From Erwinia sp. S63 (GTDB lineage Bacteria; Pseudomonadota; Gammaproteobacteria; Enterobacterales; Enterobacteriaceae), in assembly GCF_016625195.1 (NCBI RefSeq), contig NZ_JACVUP010000003.1, positions 248,001-312,000 on the forward strand: a stretch of DNA of 64,000 bases, read 5' to 3'. Each line of letters opens with the position of its first letter. Position 1 is the stretch's first letter. A program made the position numbers and the translations under genes. The notes under the pieces are model-generated. The model searched no databases. It saw nothing but the letters and a program-made list of their open reading frames with translations, and had not been told where the DNA came from. This document shows, piece by piece, positions 16,956-25,254 of this stretch.

Positions 16956-17981
16956 ATGAAAATCGGTATCGTGGGCTATGGAACGGGCGGCAAACACTTT
17001 CACGCGCCATTTATTAATGCGGCTGAGGGCGTGGAGTTAGCGGGCATCGTGGCGCGTGCGCCAGCCACTATTGCACGCGTGAAAGCGGATTTTCCCGACA
17101 TTCCGATTTATGCCAGCCTGACCGACATGCTGGCGGCAGGTGTCGATGCCGTCACGATCACGACACCACCGCAAACCCGCCGTGAACTGGTGCTGGAAGC
17201 GATTGCAGCCGGTGTGGCGGTGATTGCTGACAAACCCTTTGCACCTGATGCGAAAACGGGGCGTGAGCTGGCCAATGCCGCGAAAGCGAAAGGCGTCGTA
17301 CTGAGCGTGTATCACAACCGTCGTTTTGACCATGATGTGCGCACGCTAAAAAAACTGATTGAGCAAAATCGCGTGGGCAAAGTGTGGCGTATGCATAATC
17401 GTATGGATTTTAACGATGCCAATACCCTCGAAGGCGGCGAAACCGGCGGTTTGCTGCGTGATTTAGGCAGTCATATTGTCGATCAGGCGCTGTTCCTGTT
17501 GGGGCCGGTAAAATCGGTTTATGCTCAGTTGGATATTATCGACCTGCCGGAAGGGCCGACCGACGCCAGCTTTGTGCTGACGCTGACCCATCACAACGGG
17601 ACTAAATCCTATCTTTCCGCCACCAAACTGAATCGCTTTGTTTGCCGTGAGTTTCGTCTGTATGGCGATGCCGGCAGCTTTGTTTCACAAGGGACGGATG
17701 TGCAGGCGCAGGCCATTTTTGCGGGCCTGCGACCGGCGGACGATCGGGATGCATGGGGCTATGAGCAGCCTGAGCACTGGGGCACGCTCAATACGCCGCA
17801 AGGCTCAGAACGGGTGCCTTCTGAACAGGGTGCCTATCACGCCTATTACGAAGCTTTTGCTCAGGCGGTGCGCAATGGCAGCGAACCTCCGGTGACGCCG
17901 GAACAGGCGATTGAAGTCCTGGCGGTACTGGATGCTGCTTTTGTTAGCGCACGTGAAAATCGGGTTGTGGAACTGGCGTGA
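16956..17981 (+). CDS. Gfo/Idh/MocA-family oxidoreductase
   Basis: This 341-residue NAD(P)-dependent dehydrogenase has the N-terminal motif IGIVGYGTGGKHFHAP and the lysine motif IADKPFAPD near residue 90, whose Lys is the catalytic residue of the family. DLGSHIVDQALFLLGP near residue 170 contains the conserved His-Asp pair. Members act on sugars or inositols. AAGGAGG sits five bases before ATG 16956, so the longer frame from 16920 is not used. The gene ends one base from the convergent LysR gene. Confidence 0.85.
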   Translation: MKIGIVGYGTGGKHFHAPFINAAEGVELAGIVARAPATIARVKADFPDIPIYASLTDMLAAGVDAVTITTPPQTRRELVLEAIAAGVAVIADKPFAPDAKTGRELANAAKAKGVVLSVYHNRRFDHDVRTLKKLIEQNRVGKVWRMHNRMDFNDANTLEGGETGGLLRDLGSHIVDQALFLLGPVKSVYAQLDIIDLPEGPTDASFVLTLTHHNGTKSYLSATKLNRFVCREFRLYGDAGSFVSQGTDVQAQAIFAGLRPADDRDAWGYEQPEHWGTLNTPQGSERVPSEQGAYHAYYEAFAQAVRNGSEPPVTPEQAIEVLAVLDAAFVSARENRVVELA

Positions 17982-17982
17982 T

Positions 17983-18903
17983 TCACACGACCTGCACAAT
18001 TTGTTCGCGTAGCCATTGATGTCCGGCGCTGTTCGCCAGCGCCGGATTGTAGTAAACGCGCAGCGCATAATGCGGGGTAGGAAAGGGCGTCGGGAAAATG
18101 TTCAAATCCGCCGCGCCAAACAAGGATGTCACGGCACGTTGCGGTAACGCGATCGCCAGATCAGTACTGGCGATGATTAATGGTGCAGTCATCAGACTCG
18201 GCAGTTCCACCACCACTTTGCGCTGAATTCCTTGCGCGTCGAGTATTCGGTCAATCACGCCACGTTGCTCATTCCACGGATTAACCACCACATGCCCCAC
18301 GCGCAGGTAATCCTCATAGGTGAGCGCATCGCGGATAAACGGATGCCCCTGGCGAACTGCAACCACGTAGTTATCCTCGAAACATTCGATAGTGTTGATG
18401 CCACGTCTTGGGGTGGTGACTTCATCCTCAAAACCGATGGCAAAATCCACCTTGCCCGCCATCAAATCCTCAAACGCATCGTAGCCGCGTGAATACACCA
18501 CCTTGATCACTACATTGGGTGCCTGCTGTTGCAGATGGGCAATCAATGTGGGCAGAAGGGCGGTAGCAGTGTAATCCGTCACGGCAAAGCGGAAAACCTG
18601 ATGGCTGGTGAGCGGGTCAAAATCGTTTCGGCTGTTAAGGCTCTCCACCAGCGCGTCCAGGGCATTGATAATGCCAGGCGCGAGCAGTTCCGCTTTCGCG
18701 CTGGGTAACATTGCATTTCCCTGGCGGATAAAAAGCGGATCGTCCAGTGAGACACGCAGGCGTGCCAACGCGTGACTTAATGCCGAGGGACTGAAGGCCA
18801 ATTCATTTGCGGCGGCGGTGACACTGCGCTGGCGATAGAGCGCGGCAAACACCAGCAGTAAATTGAGGTCGAGTTGGCGCAGCATGAGATGCACGTTGTT
18901 CAT
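17983..18903 (-). CDS. LysR-family transcriptional regulator
   Basis: This is a 306-residue LysR-type regulator with the HTH at residues 8-70 (LDLNLLLVFAALYRQRSVTA, then SPSALSHALARLR) and a long effector domain. The L-D-L-N-L-L opening and the SPSALSHAL recognition helix fit the NodD/SyrM/PcpR-like branch. AGGA six bases before ATG 18903 supports the start. It converges on the Gfo/Idh/MocA gene and is divergent from a GNAT gene 84 bases away, either of which may be its target. Confidence 0.85.
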   Translation of the reverse strand: MNNVHLMLRQLDLNLLLVFAALYRQRSVTAAANELAFSPSALSHALARLRVSLDDPLFIRQGNAMLPSAKAELLAPGIINALDALVESLNSRNDFDPLTSHQVFRFAVTDYTATALLPTLIAHLQQQAPNVVIKVVYSRGYDAFEDLMAGKVDFAIGFEDEVTTPRRGINTIECFEDNYVVAVRQGHPFIRDALTYEDYLRVGHVVVNPWNEQRGVIDRILDAQGIQRKVVVELPSLMTAPLIIASTDLAIALPQRAVTSLFGAADLNIFPTPFPTPHYALRVYYNPALANSAGHQWLREQIVQVV

Positions 18904-18987
18904 GATTATCCTGAAGACAATGCAGTAGGTTCATGGTGATTTGTCGGTAAAATAGCGTGCATTGTGATGTTAATCCAGAGGGTTGTT

Positions 18988-19479
18988 GTGTCGAATTTAA
19001 CGTTTAGAAAAGCCACCTTAGCCGATGTTGATCGCTGTTATGCCATTGAAATTGATGCCTACGAAGGAGATGAGGCTGCCACACGCGAGAAAATTGCCAC
19101 CCGTATCGCGCAGTATCCGCAGGGATTTATGTGCCTTGAAAGCGAGGGTCAAGTCATTGGCTTTATCAATGCAGGTTGTGCATGGGATGTGGTGATGTCA
19201 GATGAAGAATTTAAGGAGTTAATCGGGCACGATCCTGCAGCACCTAACGTGGTGATTATGTCAGTGGTGCTCGATCCGGCCTATCAGGGCAAAGGGTACA
19301 GCACACTGATGATGCAACAGTTCATCAAGCTTATGAAGCAGATGGATAAGCAGACCATCCATTTGATGTGCAAAACCCATCATGTTGATCTGTATAAGAA
19401 GTTCGGCTATCAGTACATCAAACCTTCGGCGTCCGATCACGGCGGCATGGCGTGGCACGAGATGCTGATGACGCTGTGA
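18988..19479 (+). CDS. GNAT-family N-acetyltransferase
   Basis: This protein of about 163 residues starts with the common GNAT opening S-N-L-T-F-R-K-A-T-L-A-D-V-D. Motif A is VVLDPAYQGKGYSTLMMQQF near residue 90 and motif B is HHVDLYKKFGY near residue 138. I prefer a GTG start at 18988 because AGAGGG precedes it at a suitable distance; the open frame begins at 18964 and an ATG at 18967 has no ribosome site. The acceptor substrate is unknown; the family includes arylalkylamine and small-amine acetyltransferases with a similar layout. Confidence 0.75.
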   Translation: MSNLTFRKATLADVDRCYAIEIDAYEGDEAATREKIATRIAQYPQGFMCLESEGQVIGFINAGCAWDVVMSDEEFKELIGHDPAAPNVVIMSVVLDPAYQGKGYSTLMMQQFIKLMKQMDKQTIHLMCKTHHVDLYKKFGYQYIKPSASDHGGMAWHEMLMTL

Positions 19480-19583
19480 TTATTTTTTAACCAAAAATAA
19501 TTCATCACCTGATCGCGATCATAAAATTACGCTCAAAACTGCTCAACCATGTCAGTTAAATCACATGCAACGAGGAGGTTATG

Positions 19584-19799
19584 ATGCGTACTACACTGAT
19601 GACCTTGCCGGAGGTGGCGCGCTATCTTGGCGTACCCTCCGCCACTTTAGCCTGTGCGATTTGCAATCGTGGCACGCTAGAGAAAGTCCCACTTCCCGCC
19701 GCGGTTGACGACACCGCGCCTTTATCCTGCCGCTGCTGGACACCACAGGATGTCCGCCAGTTTCGGCTTGCGATGATGCGGGCGCGGCGTGGGCACTAA
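19584..19799 (+). CDS. Small MerR/excisionase-like HTH protein
   Basis: This protein has 71 residues. MTLPEVARYLGVPSATLACA near the start reads as a MerR/excisionase-type helix-turn-helix, and WTPQDVRQFRLAMMRARRG at the end as the short tail helix. Three cysteines lie in the middle (CAICNRG and SCRCW), which might bind a metal, though no complete site is clear. GAGGAGG is five bases before ATG 19584; an ATG at 19581 is too close to it. It stands alone on its strand with no phage or integrase gene nearby. Function unknown. Confidence 0.55.
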   Translation: MRTTLMTLPEVARYLGVPSATLACAICNRGTLEKVPLPAAVDDTAPLSCRCWTPQDVRQFRLAMMRARRGH

Positions 19800-19954
19800 A
19801 GAAGGACTGGCGGCTTTGGACCGTCTGTTTTGTTGTTGTTTTAGGCGAAAAGGACTGAGGACGACAGCAGGGCGATGTCCACCCTGCTCGTGTCCCAACG
19901 TAGATACTTACCCATGTATGAACTGCTACTCTAAAGTGCAGAAAAATGGGTGAT

Positions 19955-21043
19955 CTAAGATTGAGTTTTCGTGTTATTCGATTCTGCGGCCTCGGTCAAC
20001 GTCGCCCGCACATGAGGAAGACTCTGCGGATAATTCTGTTGAATAAACTCAATCATCCTCTCGCGCACGTAGCAGCGCAAATCCCAGGCCGTCGGGGAGT
20101 TCTGCGCTGTCATCAATAAACGAATCGTCATGGTTTTATCAGTGGTATCAGTCACCTGAAGCACCTGCGTTTGTTGATCCCAAAGTTTGGTTTCACTCAA
20201 GACTTTTTCAAAATGCTGACGCAGCGGTTCGAGTGGCATCGAGTAATCAAGATATAGAAATACTGAACCCAATATTTGGGCATTATTGCGCGTCCAGTTC
20301 TGGAAGGCGTTCTCGGTAAAGTAGGTAATTGGCAGCACCAGTCGGCGCAGGTCCCAGATACGCACTACAACATAGGTCAGGTTGATCTCCTCAATCCAAC
20401 CCCATTCATTTTCAACCACAACCGCATCATCAATTTTGATCGGTTGTGTGAAAGCGATCTGAATGCCGGCAAACAAATTAACCAGTGATTTCTGCAACGC
20501 AAAACCGATAATGATGCCGGCCACCCCAGCTCCGGCGAGGATAGTGGTGCCGAATTTTCTTACGCCGGGAATGCTGATAAGAATCAGGGAAAGGCAGAAG
20601 GACACAAGCAGAACAATCGCGACCTTTTTGACATAAATGATCTGGGTGCGAATCTTTCTGGCGCGCAGGTTGTTCGACAGATTAATATCATAGCGAATAA
20701 ATAGCATGTCCTGCGCGACATTGGTCAATCTAATTAAGATCGAGCACAATGACAGAATGATAAAAACATTCAGTGTGGGGGTAATAAACGAAAGCGAATC
20801 GGGGTGAATATTCACATACTCGGCTCCGACGTTGATTAACATAAGTGGAATAAACAGAAACATTGATCCACGAAGATGCTTCTCAAGTGACTTAAACAGT
20901 TTCCTGTCGCGATCCTGCCAATAACGTATAAACCTAAGCAGTAAAAATCGAGCCAGAAATCCCGCGACAAGCGAGAGGGTGACAAGTAACACAGCAGGCA
21001 CCCATGAAGGGGCGTCAGATAACTCATCAAATATCGATGGCAT
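19955..21043 (-). CDS. Small-conductance mechanosensitive channel (MscS family)
   Basis: This 362-residue protein has an N-terminal membrane region of about four hydrophobic helices, then the pore helix and beta domain of MscS: TTILAGAGVAGIIIGFALQKSLVNLFAGIQIAF near residues 165-200 in overlapping segments, followed by QPIKIDDAVVV and GWIEEINLTYVVVRIWDLRRLVLP. MscS channels open under membrane tension and release solutes on osmotic downshock. It is longer at the N-terminus than E. coli MscS (286 residues). Its neighbour downstream on the same strand order is the osmoprotectant importer ProP, so an osmoadaptation grouping is plausible. Confidence 0.88.
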   Translation of the reverse strand: MPSIFDELSDAPSWVPAVLLVTLSLVAGFLARFLLLRFIRYWQDRDRKLFKSLEKHLRGSMFLFIPLMLINVGAEYVNIHPDSLSFITPTLNVFIILSLCSILIRLTNVAQDMLFIRYDINLSNNLRARKIRTQIIYVKKVAIVLLVSFCLSLILISIPGVRKFGTTILAGAGVAGIIIGFALQKSLVNLFAGIQIAFTQPIKIDDAVVVENEWGWIEEINLTYVVVRIWDLRRLVLPITYFTENAFQNWTRNNAQILGSVFLYLDYSMPLEPLRQHFEKVLSETKLWDQQTQVLQVTDTTDKTMTIRLLMTAQNSPTAWDLRCYVRERMIEFIQQNYPQSLPHVRATLTEAAESNNTKTQS

Positions 21044-21291
21044 TATTTTCCCTCATTTTCAGCTGACAATATATAGTTGTCAGGTAAATTAAAAATTCAG
21101 TAACCGTTGTCTGTCCGGTTCTCTGCTAATTATCTAATCGCTAATAATGAAATTGAGTTAATACAGCTCATTGATTCTGATAAAAACAACTTCATCTTCA
21201 TTAGCGAAGTTTAATTTAAAGTAATAAACCAACTCACTGAAAGTATAGACGATAATGAGTGTTCTGTGTCAGGCAGAGTGTTTGAGGGGAA

Positions 21292-21315
21292 AACCGCTGC
21301 CCTAAAGCAGCGGTT
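21292..21315 (-). terminator. Rho-independent terminator of proP
   Basis: On the minus strand the arms AACCGCTGC and GCAGCGGTT form a 9-bp stem around a six-base loop six bases after the proP stop, followed by TTTTCCCC. The T-run is short. Confidence 0.6.
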
Positions 21316-21320
21316 ATTAT

Positions 21321-22829
21321 TTATTGCGTTATTTCCGGGTGCTGAGCAACTAAATTGCGGCGTTTATTCTTCAACTCCTCAATTTGTTCATCAATATCCT
21401 CGATGCGTTGCTCAATGCCATCATGATGCTCCTGCAGCAACTCTTTGGCTTCTTCAAGCGAGGAGGCAGCTGGGGTGTCACCATAGAGCGGTTTGTTAGC
21501 AGTTTCTCTCACGGTAAAACCGGTCACCACACCAATCGCACCCACCACCATCAAATACCATGCTGGCATATAAAGGTTGCCCGTTACCTCGACTAACCAG
21601 GCCGTAAGGGTAGGGGTGATACCCGCAACCAAAATGGAGATGTTATAAGTGCTGGCCAACGCGCTATAACGCACTTCAGTCGGGAACAATGCCGGAAGGG
21701 TCGAGGCCATTACGCCAATCAGACAGTTGAGTATGACCGCCTGAATCAACAATCCAAAAAAGAGTGCGGCCAGGCTGTGATGGGTAATCAGCATAAAGGA
21801 TGGAATGGATAACAGCACCATTGCCACGCTACCAATAATGATAAACGGACGACGTCCAAATTTATCACTGAGTAAGCCCATGACGGGCTGCACAAACAGC
21901 ATCGCCAGCATGATAACCACAATGATTAAAACGCCACGGTCTTCTGAATAGTGCAGATTATGGGTCAGATAGCTCGGCACGTAAGTCAACAACATGTAGT
22001 AAGCCACGTTGGTGGTGATGACGATGCCGATACAGGAGATAAGATTTCGCCAATGCTTGCGTGCGATCTCTTTGAAAGGTACGGAAGGGCCTTCACTAAG
22101 ACCTTGTTTGGAACCTTCTTCCAGTGAATCCACATGCTTCTGGAATGCCGGAGTTTCTTCGAGCGCATGACGCAGGTAGAGGCCGACTAAGCCCAGCGGC
22201 AACGCCATAAAGAAGGGAATGCGCCAGCCCCAGTCATTAAAGGTTTCCTGGCCAAGAATCGTGGTGAGTAGCACAACGACACCAGCGCCACAGACGAAGC
22301 CAACCAGCGAACCGAAATCAAGCCAGCTGCCTAAAAATCCGCGTTTGCGGTCGGGTGAGTACTCCGCCACAAAGATGGAAGCGCCGGTATATTCTCCACC
22401 CACTGAGAATCCTTGCACCATTTTCGCAATCAGCAGCAAGACGGGTGCCCAGAAGCCGATGGTGGCATAGGAAGGAATGAGTCCGATGCTGAAGGTGCTG
22501 AAGGTCATCAATATGATGGTGATGGCGAGTATTTTCTGGCGGCCGTATTTATCACCTAATACACCAAAGAACATTCCCCCTAGCGGACGAATGATGAACG
22601 GAACGGAGAATGTGCCCAAAGCGGCGATGATCTGGAGGCCCGGAGAGGCACCCGGGAAAAACACCTTGCCCAAAACGGCCGCAACATAGCCGTAAACTCC
22701 AAAGTCGAACCACTCCATGGCGTTACCCAGAGCGGCGGCGGTAATCGCCTTCTTCAGACGAGCATCATCAATGATTGTCACGTCCTTCAACCGCATCGGT
22801 TTAACCTTTTTACGTCTTATACTAAGCAT
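21321..22829 (-). CDS. proP: Proline/betaine:proton symporter ProP
   Basis: This 502-residue MFS transporter follows E. coli ProP closely from memory: RRKKVKP at the start, VTIIDDARLKKAITAAALGN, AMEWFDFGVYGYVAAVLGKV, GLLSDKFGRRPF and a soluble C-terminal tail. The tail (about residues 455-502) holds the heptad-like stretch HHDGIEQRIEDIDEQIEELK, which corresponds to the antiparallel coiled coil that tunes osmotic activation in E. coli ProP. It imports proline, glycine betaine and ectoine under high osmolality. ATG 22829 has a double AAGGG-type ribosome site upstream; the frame extends seven codons further but without one. Confidence 0.95.
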   Translation of the reverse strand: MLSIRRKKVKPMRLKDVTIIDDARLKKAITAAALGNAMEWFDFGVYGYVAAVLGKVFFPGASPGLQIIAALGTFSVPFIIRPLGGMFFGVLGDKYGRQKILAITIILMTFSTFSIGLIPSYATIGFWAPVLLLIAKMVQGFSVGGEYTGASIFVAEYSPDRKRGFLGSWLDFGSLVGFVCGAGVVVLLTTILGQETFNDWGWRIPFFMALPLGLVGLYLRHALEETPAFQKHVDSLEEGSKQGLSEGPSVPFKEIARKHWRNLISCIGIVITTNVAYYMLLTYVPSYLTHNLHYSEDRGVLIIVVIMLAMLFVQPVMGLLSDKFGRRPFIIIGSVAMVLLSIPSFMLITHHSLAALFFGLLIQAVILNCLIGVMASTLPALFPTEVRYSALASTYNISILVAGITPTLTAWLVEVTGNLYMPAWYLMVVGAIGVVTGFTVRETANKPLYGDTPAASSLEEAKELLQEHHDGIEQRIEDIDEQIEELKNKRRNLVAQHPEITQ

Positions 22830-23112
22830 TACCCTTCCCTTAAAAATCAAACACTTCTGATTGATGTCTAATTATAAAAACTCTAAATGGATTCGAGAAT
22901 CCAGCTCATAGCTGATGATTCAGATACAGCATAGACATAAATTTACAATTTGCCGGGAGAAACCCTGATTTAACGGTTTTTTTTAGGCTGGGCGTTTGGG
23001 AGTTATCGCGAAGATTTGAGACGTAAGGACGGGCGTTCTCAGTGTGCAAGACCGCCTCACTAATGCTGGTTAAGTTCACAGGCCGATTGGCATCGTCACT
23101 GTGCTTTCATTA

Positions 23113-23757
23113 TCAATTAACAACCGAGATACCAAGATGTTGCAATATTAATGAGGCCTGGTAGTTGTCCAGCTTCACGCCCTGCAAATCAACTTCGCGC
23201 ACATCTATTTCACCCAGCTCCGAGTTTGTCAGATCGCAATAAGTGAAAATGGCAGAAGACCAGTCAAATGAAGAAAACTCACCGCCTGAGAGATCTGATC
23301 CACTGAACGTTGCACCCAGAATATGAGTGCCAATCCAGCGGTTATCCCATAGCTCACACTTCTCTAAAACCACCTTTGATAAATTGGCATAGCTCAGGTT
23401 GGTTTTGGTGATGTATGCACTGCAGAACCAGGTGCGGGTGGTGATCATATTCATAAAGCTAGCACCGCGAAAATCCGCTCCCTGAGCCATACAGCTACGA
23501 ATCTCGATACCCAGAGCACTGATGTTTCTGAAATCCGCCATAGACAGATCGCAACTATTGAAGATGGCATCTTTCAGTGTTGCGCGGCTGAAATTACATC
23601 CTTTCTGGTTTTCACGATCGTAAAAAGTGCAGCCAGTAAATTCAGTACCGCTAAGATCACAAGCAGAAAAGTCACAGTTCAAGAAGGTACTGTTTTCAAT
23701 TTTCTCACCGGTGAACCGATTTTTGCTGATTTTCTCGCCAACTAAAGTTAGGGTCAT
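23113..23757 (-). CDS. qnr: QnrB-like pentapeptide-repeat protein (quinolone resistance family)
   Basis: This 214-residue protein is built almost wholly of pentapeptide repeats of the form A/C-D/N-L/F-S-x (for example CDFSACDLSGTEFTGC, CDLSMADFRN and GADFRGASFMN). These fold as a right-handed beta-helix that mimics DNA and binds gyrase and topoisomerase IV. The sequence resembles QnrB so closely from memory (LVGEKI at the start, FTGEKIENSTF, TTRTWFCSAYIT, VKLDNYQASL at the end), and the length is the same, that a QnrB-type assignment is safe at family level. A consensus LexA box lies ten bases upstream of ATG 23757, as in plasmid qnrB genes. The gene stands alone with no IS or integron part nearby, so it looks like a resident gene. 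Confidence 0.93.
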   Translation of the reverse strand: MTLTLVGEKISKNRFTGEKIENSTFLNCDFSACDLSGTEFTGCTFYDRENQKGCNFSRATLKDAIFNSCDLSMADFRNISALGIEIRSCMAQGADFRGASFMNMITTRTWFCSAYITKTNLSYANLSKVVLEKCELWDNRWIGTHILGATFSGSDLSGGEFSSFDWSSAIFTYCDLTNSELGEIDVREVDLQGVKLDNYQASLILQHLGISVVN

Positions 23758-23767
23758 GATGCTGAAC

Positions 23768-23783
23768 CTGTTTTTTTATACAG
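23768..23783 (-). promoter_or_regulatory. LexA (SOS) box upstream of the qnr gene
   Basis: On the coding strand the 16-mer CTGTATAAAAAAACAG matches the LexA consensus CTG-N10-CAG with an AT-rich centre. It lies ten bases before the start codon, and TTGACG at 23816-23821 (minus strand) could be a -35 hexamer. The same arrangement is known for qnrB genes, in which DNA damage and quinolones induce expression. Confidence 0.85.
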
Positions 23784-23933
23784 TGGTGTGGATGTTAAAC
23801 TGATTTATAGCCGCGCGTCAAACGACAAAATCTGACTTGCCGGTAGCAAAACTAGAATTTTCTGCGCTGAAAGAAGTAGGGAAATATATTATTTAGATTA
23901 AACGCTTTCAGCGCGAATGACGCTCAGGAATAA

Positions 23934-24416
23934 TTAGATTTCAAGTGCAGCTATAATCGCAGATTCCATTTTCTCTGGCGTGGTAATCGGTGCAAAACGC
24001 TTAATGGGTTTGCCGTCACGTCCGATGAGGAATTTGGTGAAATTCCACTTGATCCGACCACCTAGCACGCCGGGTAATTCGTTTTTCAGATAACCAAACA
24101 CCGGATGCGTAGCCGCTCCGTTGACCTCCACCTTCTCGAACATCGGGAAACTCACACCGTAGTTGATGTGGCAGGTTTGCGAGATCGCGTCGGCGTCTCC
24201 GGGCTCCTGCTTACCGAACTGATTGCAAGGGAACCCCAGCACCATCAGCCCTTGGGCGGCGTACTTCTTATAAAGCGCTTCAAGGCCTGCGTACTGTGGC
24301 GTGAAGCCGCAATGGCTGGCGGTATTCACTACCAAAACCAGCTTGCCAGCGTAATCCGCCATTGAGATAAGCTGGCCGCTCAGGCTGGTGGCGGTAAGTT
24401 GATGAAAGGGGGTCAT
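23934..24416 (-). CDS. Glutathione/thioredoxin peroxidase
   Basis: This 160-residue protein reduces hydrogen peroxide and organic hydroperoxides. The peroxidatic cysteine is in NTASHCGFTPQY near residue 36, glutamine in GFPCNQFG near residue 70, and Trp/Asn in KWNFTKFLIGRDG near residue 124, completing the Cys-Gln-Trp-Asn tetrad. It uses cysteine rather than selenocysteine, and CNQFGKQEPG supplies a second cysteine close to the resolving position. No signal peptide is seen. The gene is single between qnr and a GNAT gene. Confidence 0.9.
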   Translation of the reverse strand: MTPFHQLTATSLSGQLISMADYAGKLVLVVNTASHCGFTPQYAGLEALYKKYAAQGLMVLGFPCNQFGKQEPGDADAISQTCHINYGVSFPMFEKVEVNGAATHPVFGYLKNELPGVLGGRIKWNFTKFLIGRDGKPIKRFAPITTPEKMESAIIAALEI

Positions 24417-24620
24417 GCCAAAGTCCTCAATGAAAACCCATTTAATTTTGCAGAATTTTCATAATCCAGTTTATTAGATAGCAGCGATAACTCACGCCCA
24501 GTTAATTAACTCGGATCGAGTTCAGCAACATCGGGTCATGAGAGCAATATACATCAGAACCCATGGTAATCCCTTATGATAGGATTCCAGCACGACTGAA
24601 TAAGTTATTTGGAGCAAAAA

Positions 24621-25079
24621 GTGACGCTTCCATCAATCCATGAATGGCATCAAAATGAATATTTCGTTAGTACAGATATCGCAAAGCTGGATGTAGAGGC
24701 GATACATCAGTATCTGACGCGGTCGACATGGGCGAAAGGCATAGACTTGAAAACAGTCACCTCTTCGGTTCAAAACAGCCTGAATTTCGGCATTTATCAT
24801 CATCAATCTCAGGTCGGATTTGCCCGGCTCGTAACAGATCATGCGACCTTCGCCTATCTGTGTGATGTATATGTACTGGAAGAACATCAGGGAGAGGGCC
24901 TGGGAAAGTGGCTAATGACGTGCATTCATGACCATCCTCTCTTTAACAAGCTGCGCAGAATCATGTTGTTCACCACTACAGCGCCATGGCTTTATGAGAA
25001 ATTTGGCTACGAGCCGGTCAATCGTCCTGATTATGCGTGGACCATCACGCGGCCAGATATTTACAGCAGCGATCGCTAG
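24621..25079 (+). CDS. GNAT-family N-acetyltransferase
   Basis: This 152-residue protein carries motif A (LCDVYVLEEHQGEGLGKWLMT, read as VLEEHQGEGLGK at about residues 89-100) and the late segment TAPWLYEKFGYEPV. Its end, with the Y-E-K-F-G-Y acetyl-CoA contact, is typical of this family. I place the start at GTG 24621 because GGAG lies six bases before it; the frame also offers a TTG at 24609. Substrate unknown. Confidence 0.75.
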   Translation: MTLPSIHEWHQNEYFVSTDIAKLDVEAIHQYLTRSTWAKGIDLKTVTSSVQNSLNFGIYHHQSQVGFARLVTDHATFAYLCDVYVLEEHQGEGLGKWLMTCIHDHPLFNKLRRIMLFTTTAPWLYEKFGYEPVNRPDYAWTITRPDIYSSDR

Positions 25080-25254
25080 AAGAATCGATGCGCTAACAGG
25101 GTATATCGCCAGCGTGGCCAGCGATTTTGCATGCCGTGGCGGGGCTGTGTGTCAGGATTTGAGGTATTTATTTGGTGTTTTTCACGACGTGTAGACAAGC
25201 CTCCTACAGTCAATTAACATTGACCTAGGCCAAATTATTATTTGTACCAGATCA

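Noticed and set aside
19866-19888. Stem AGCAGGG-N9-CCCTGCT as terminator
   Set aside because: The stem is only seven pairs and no T-run follows on either strand, so it was not listed as a terminator.
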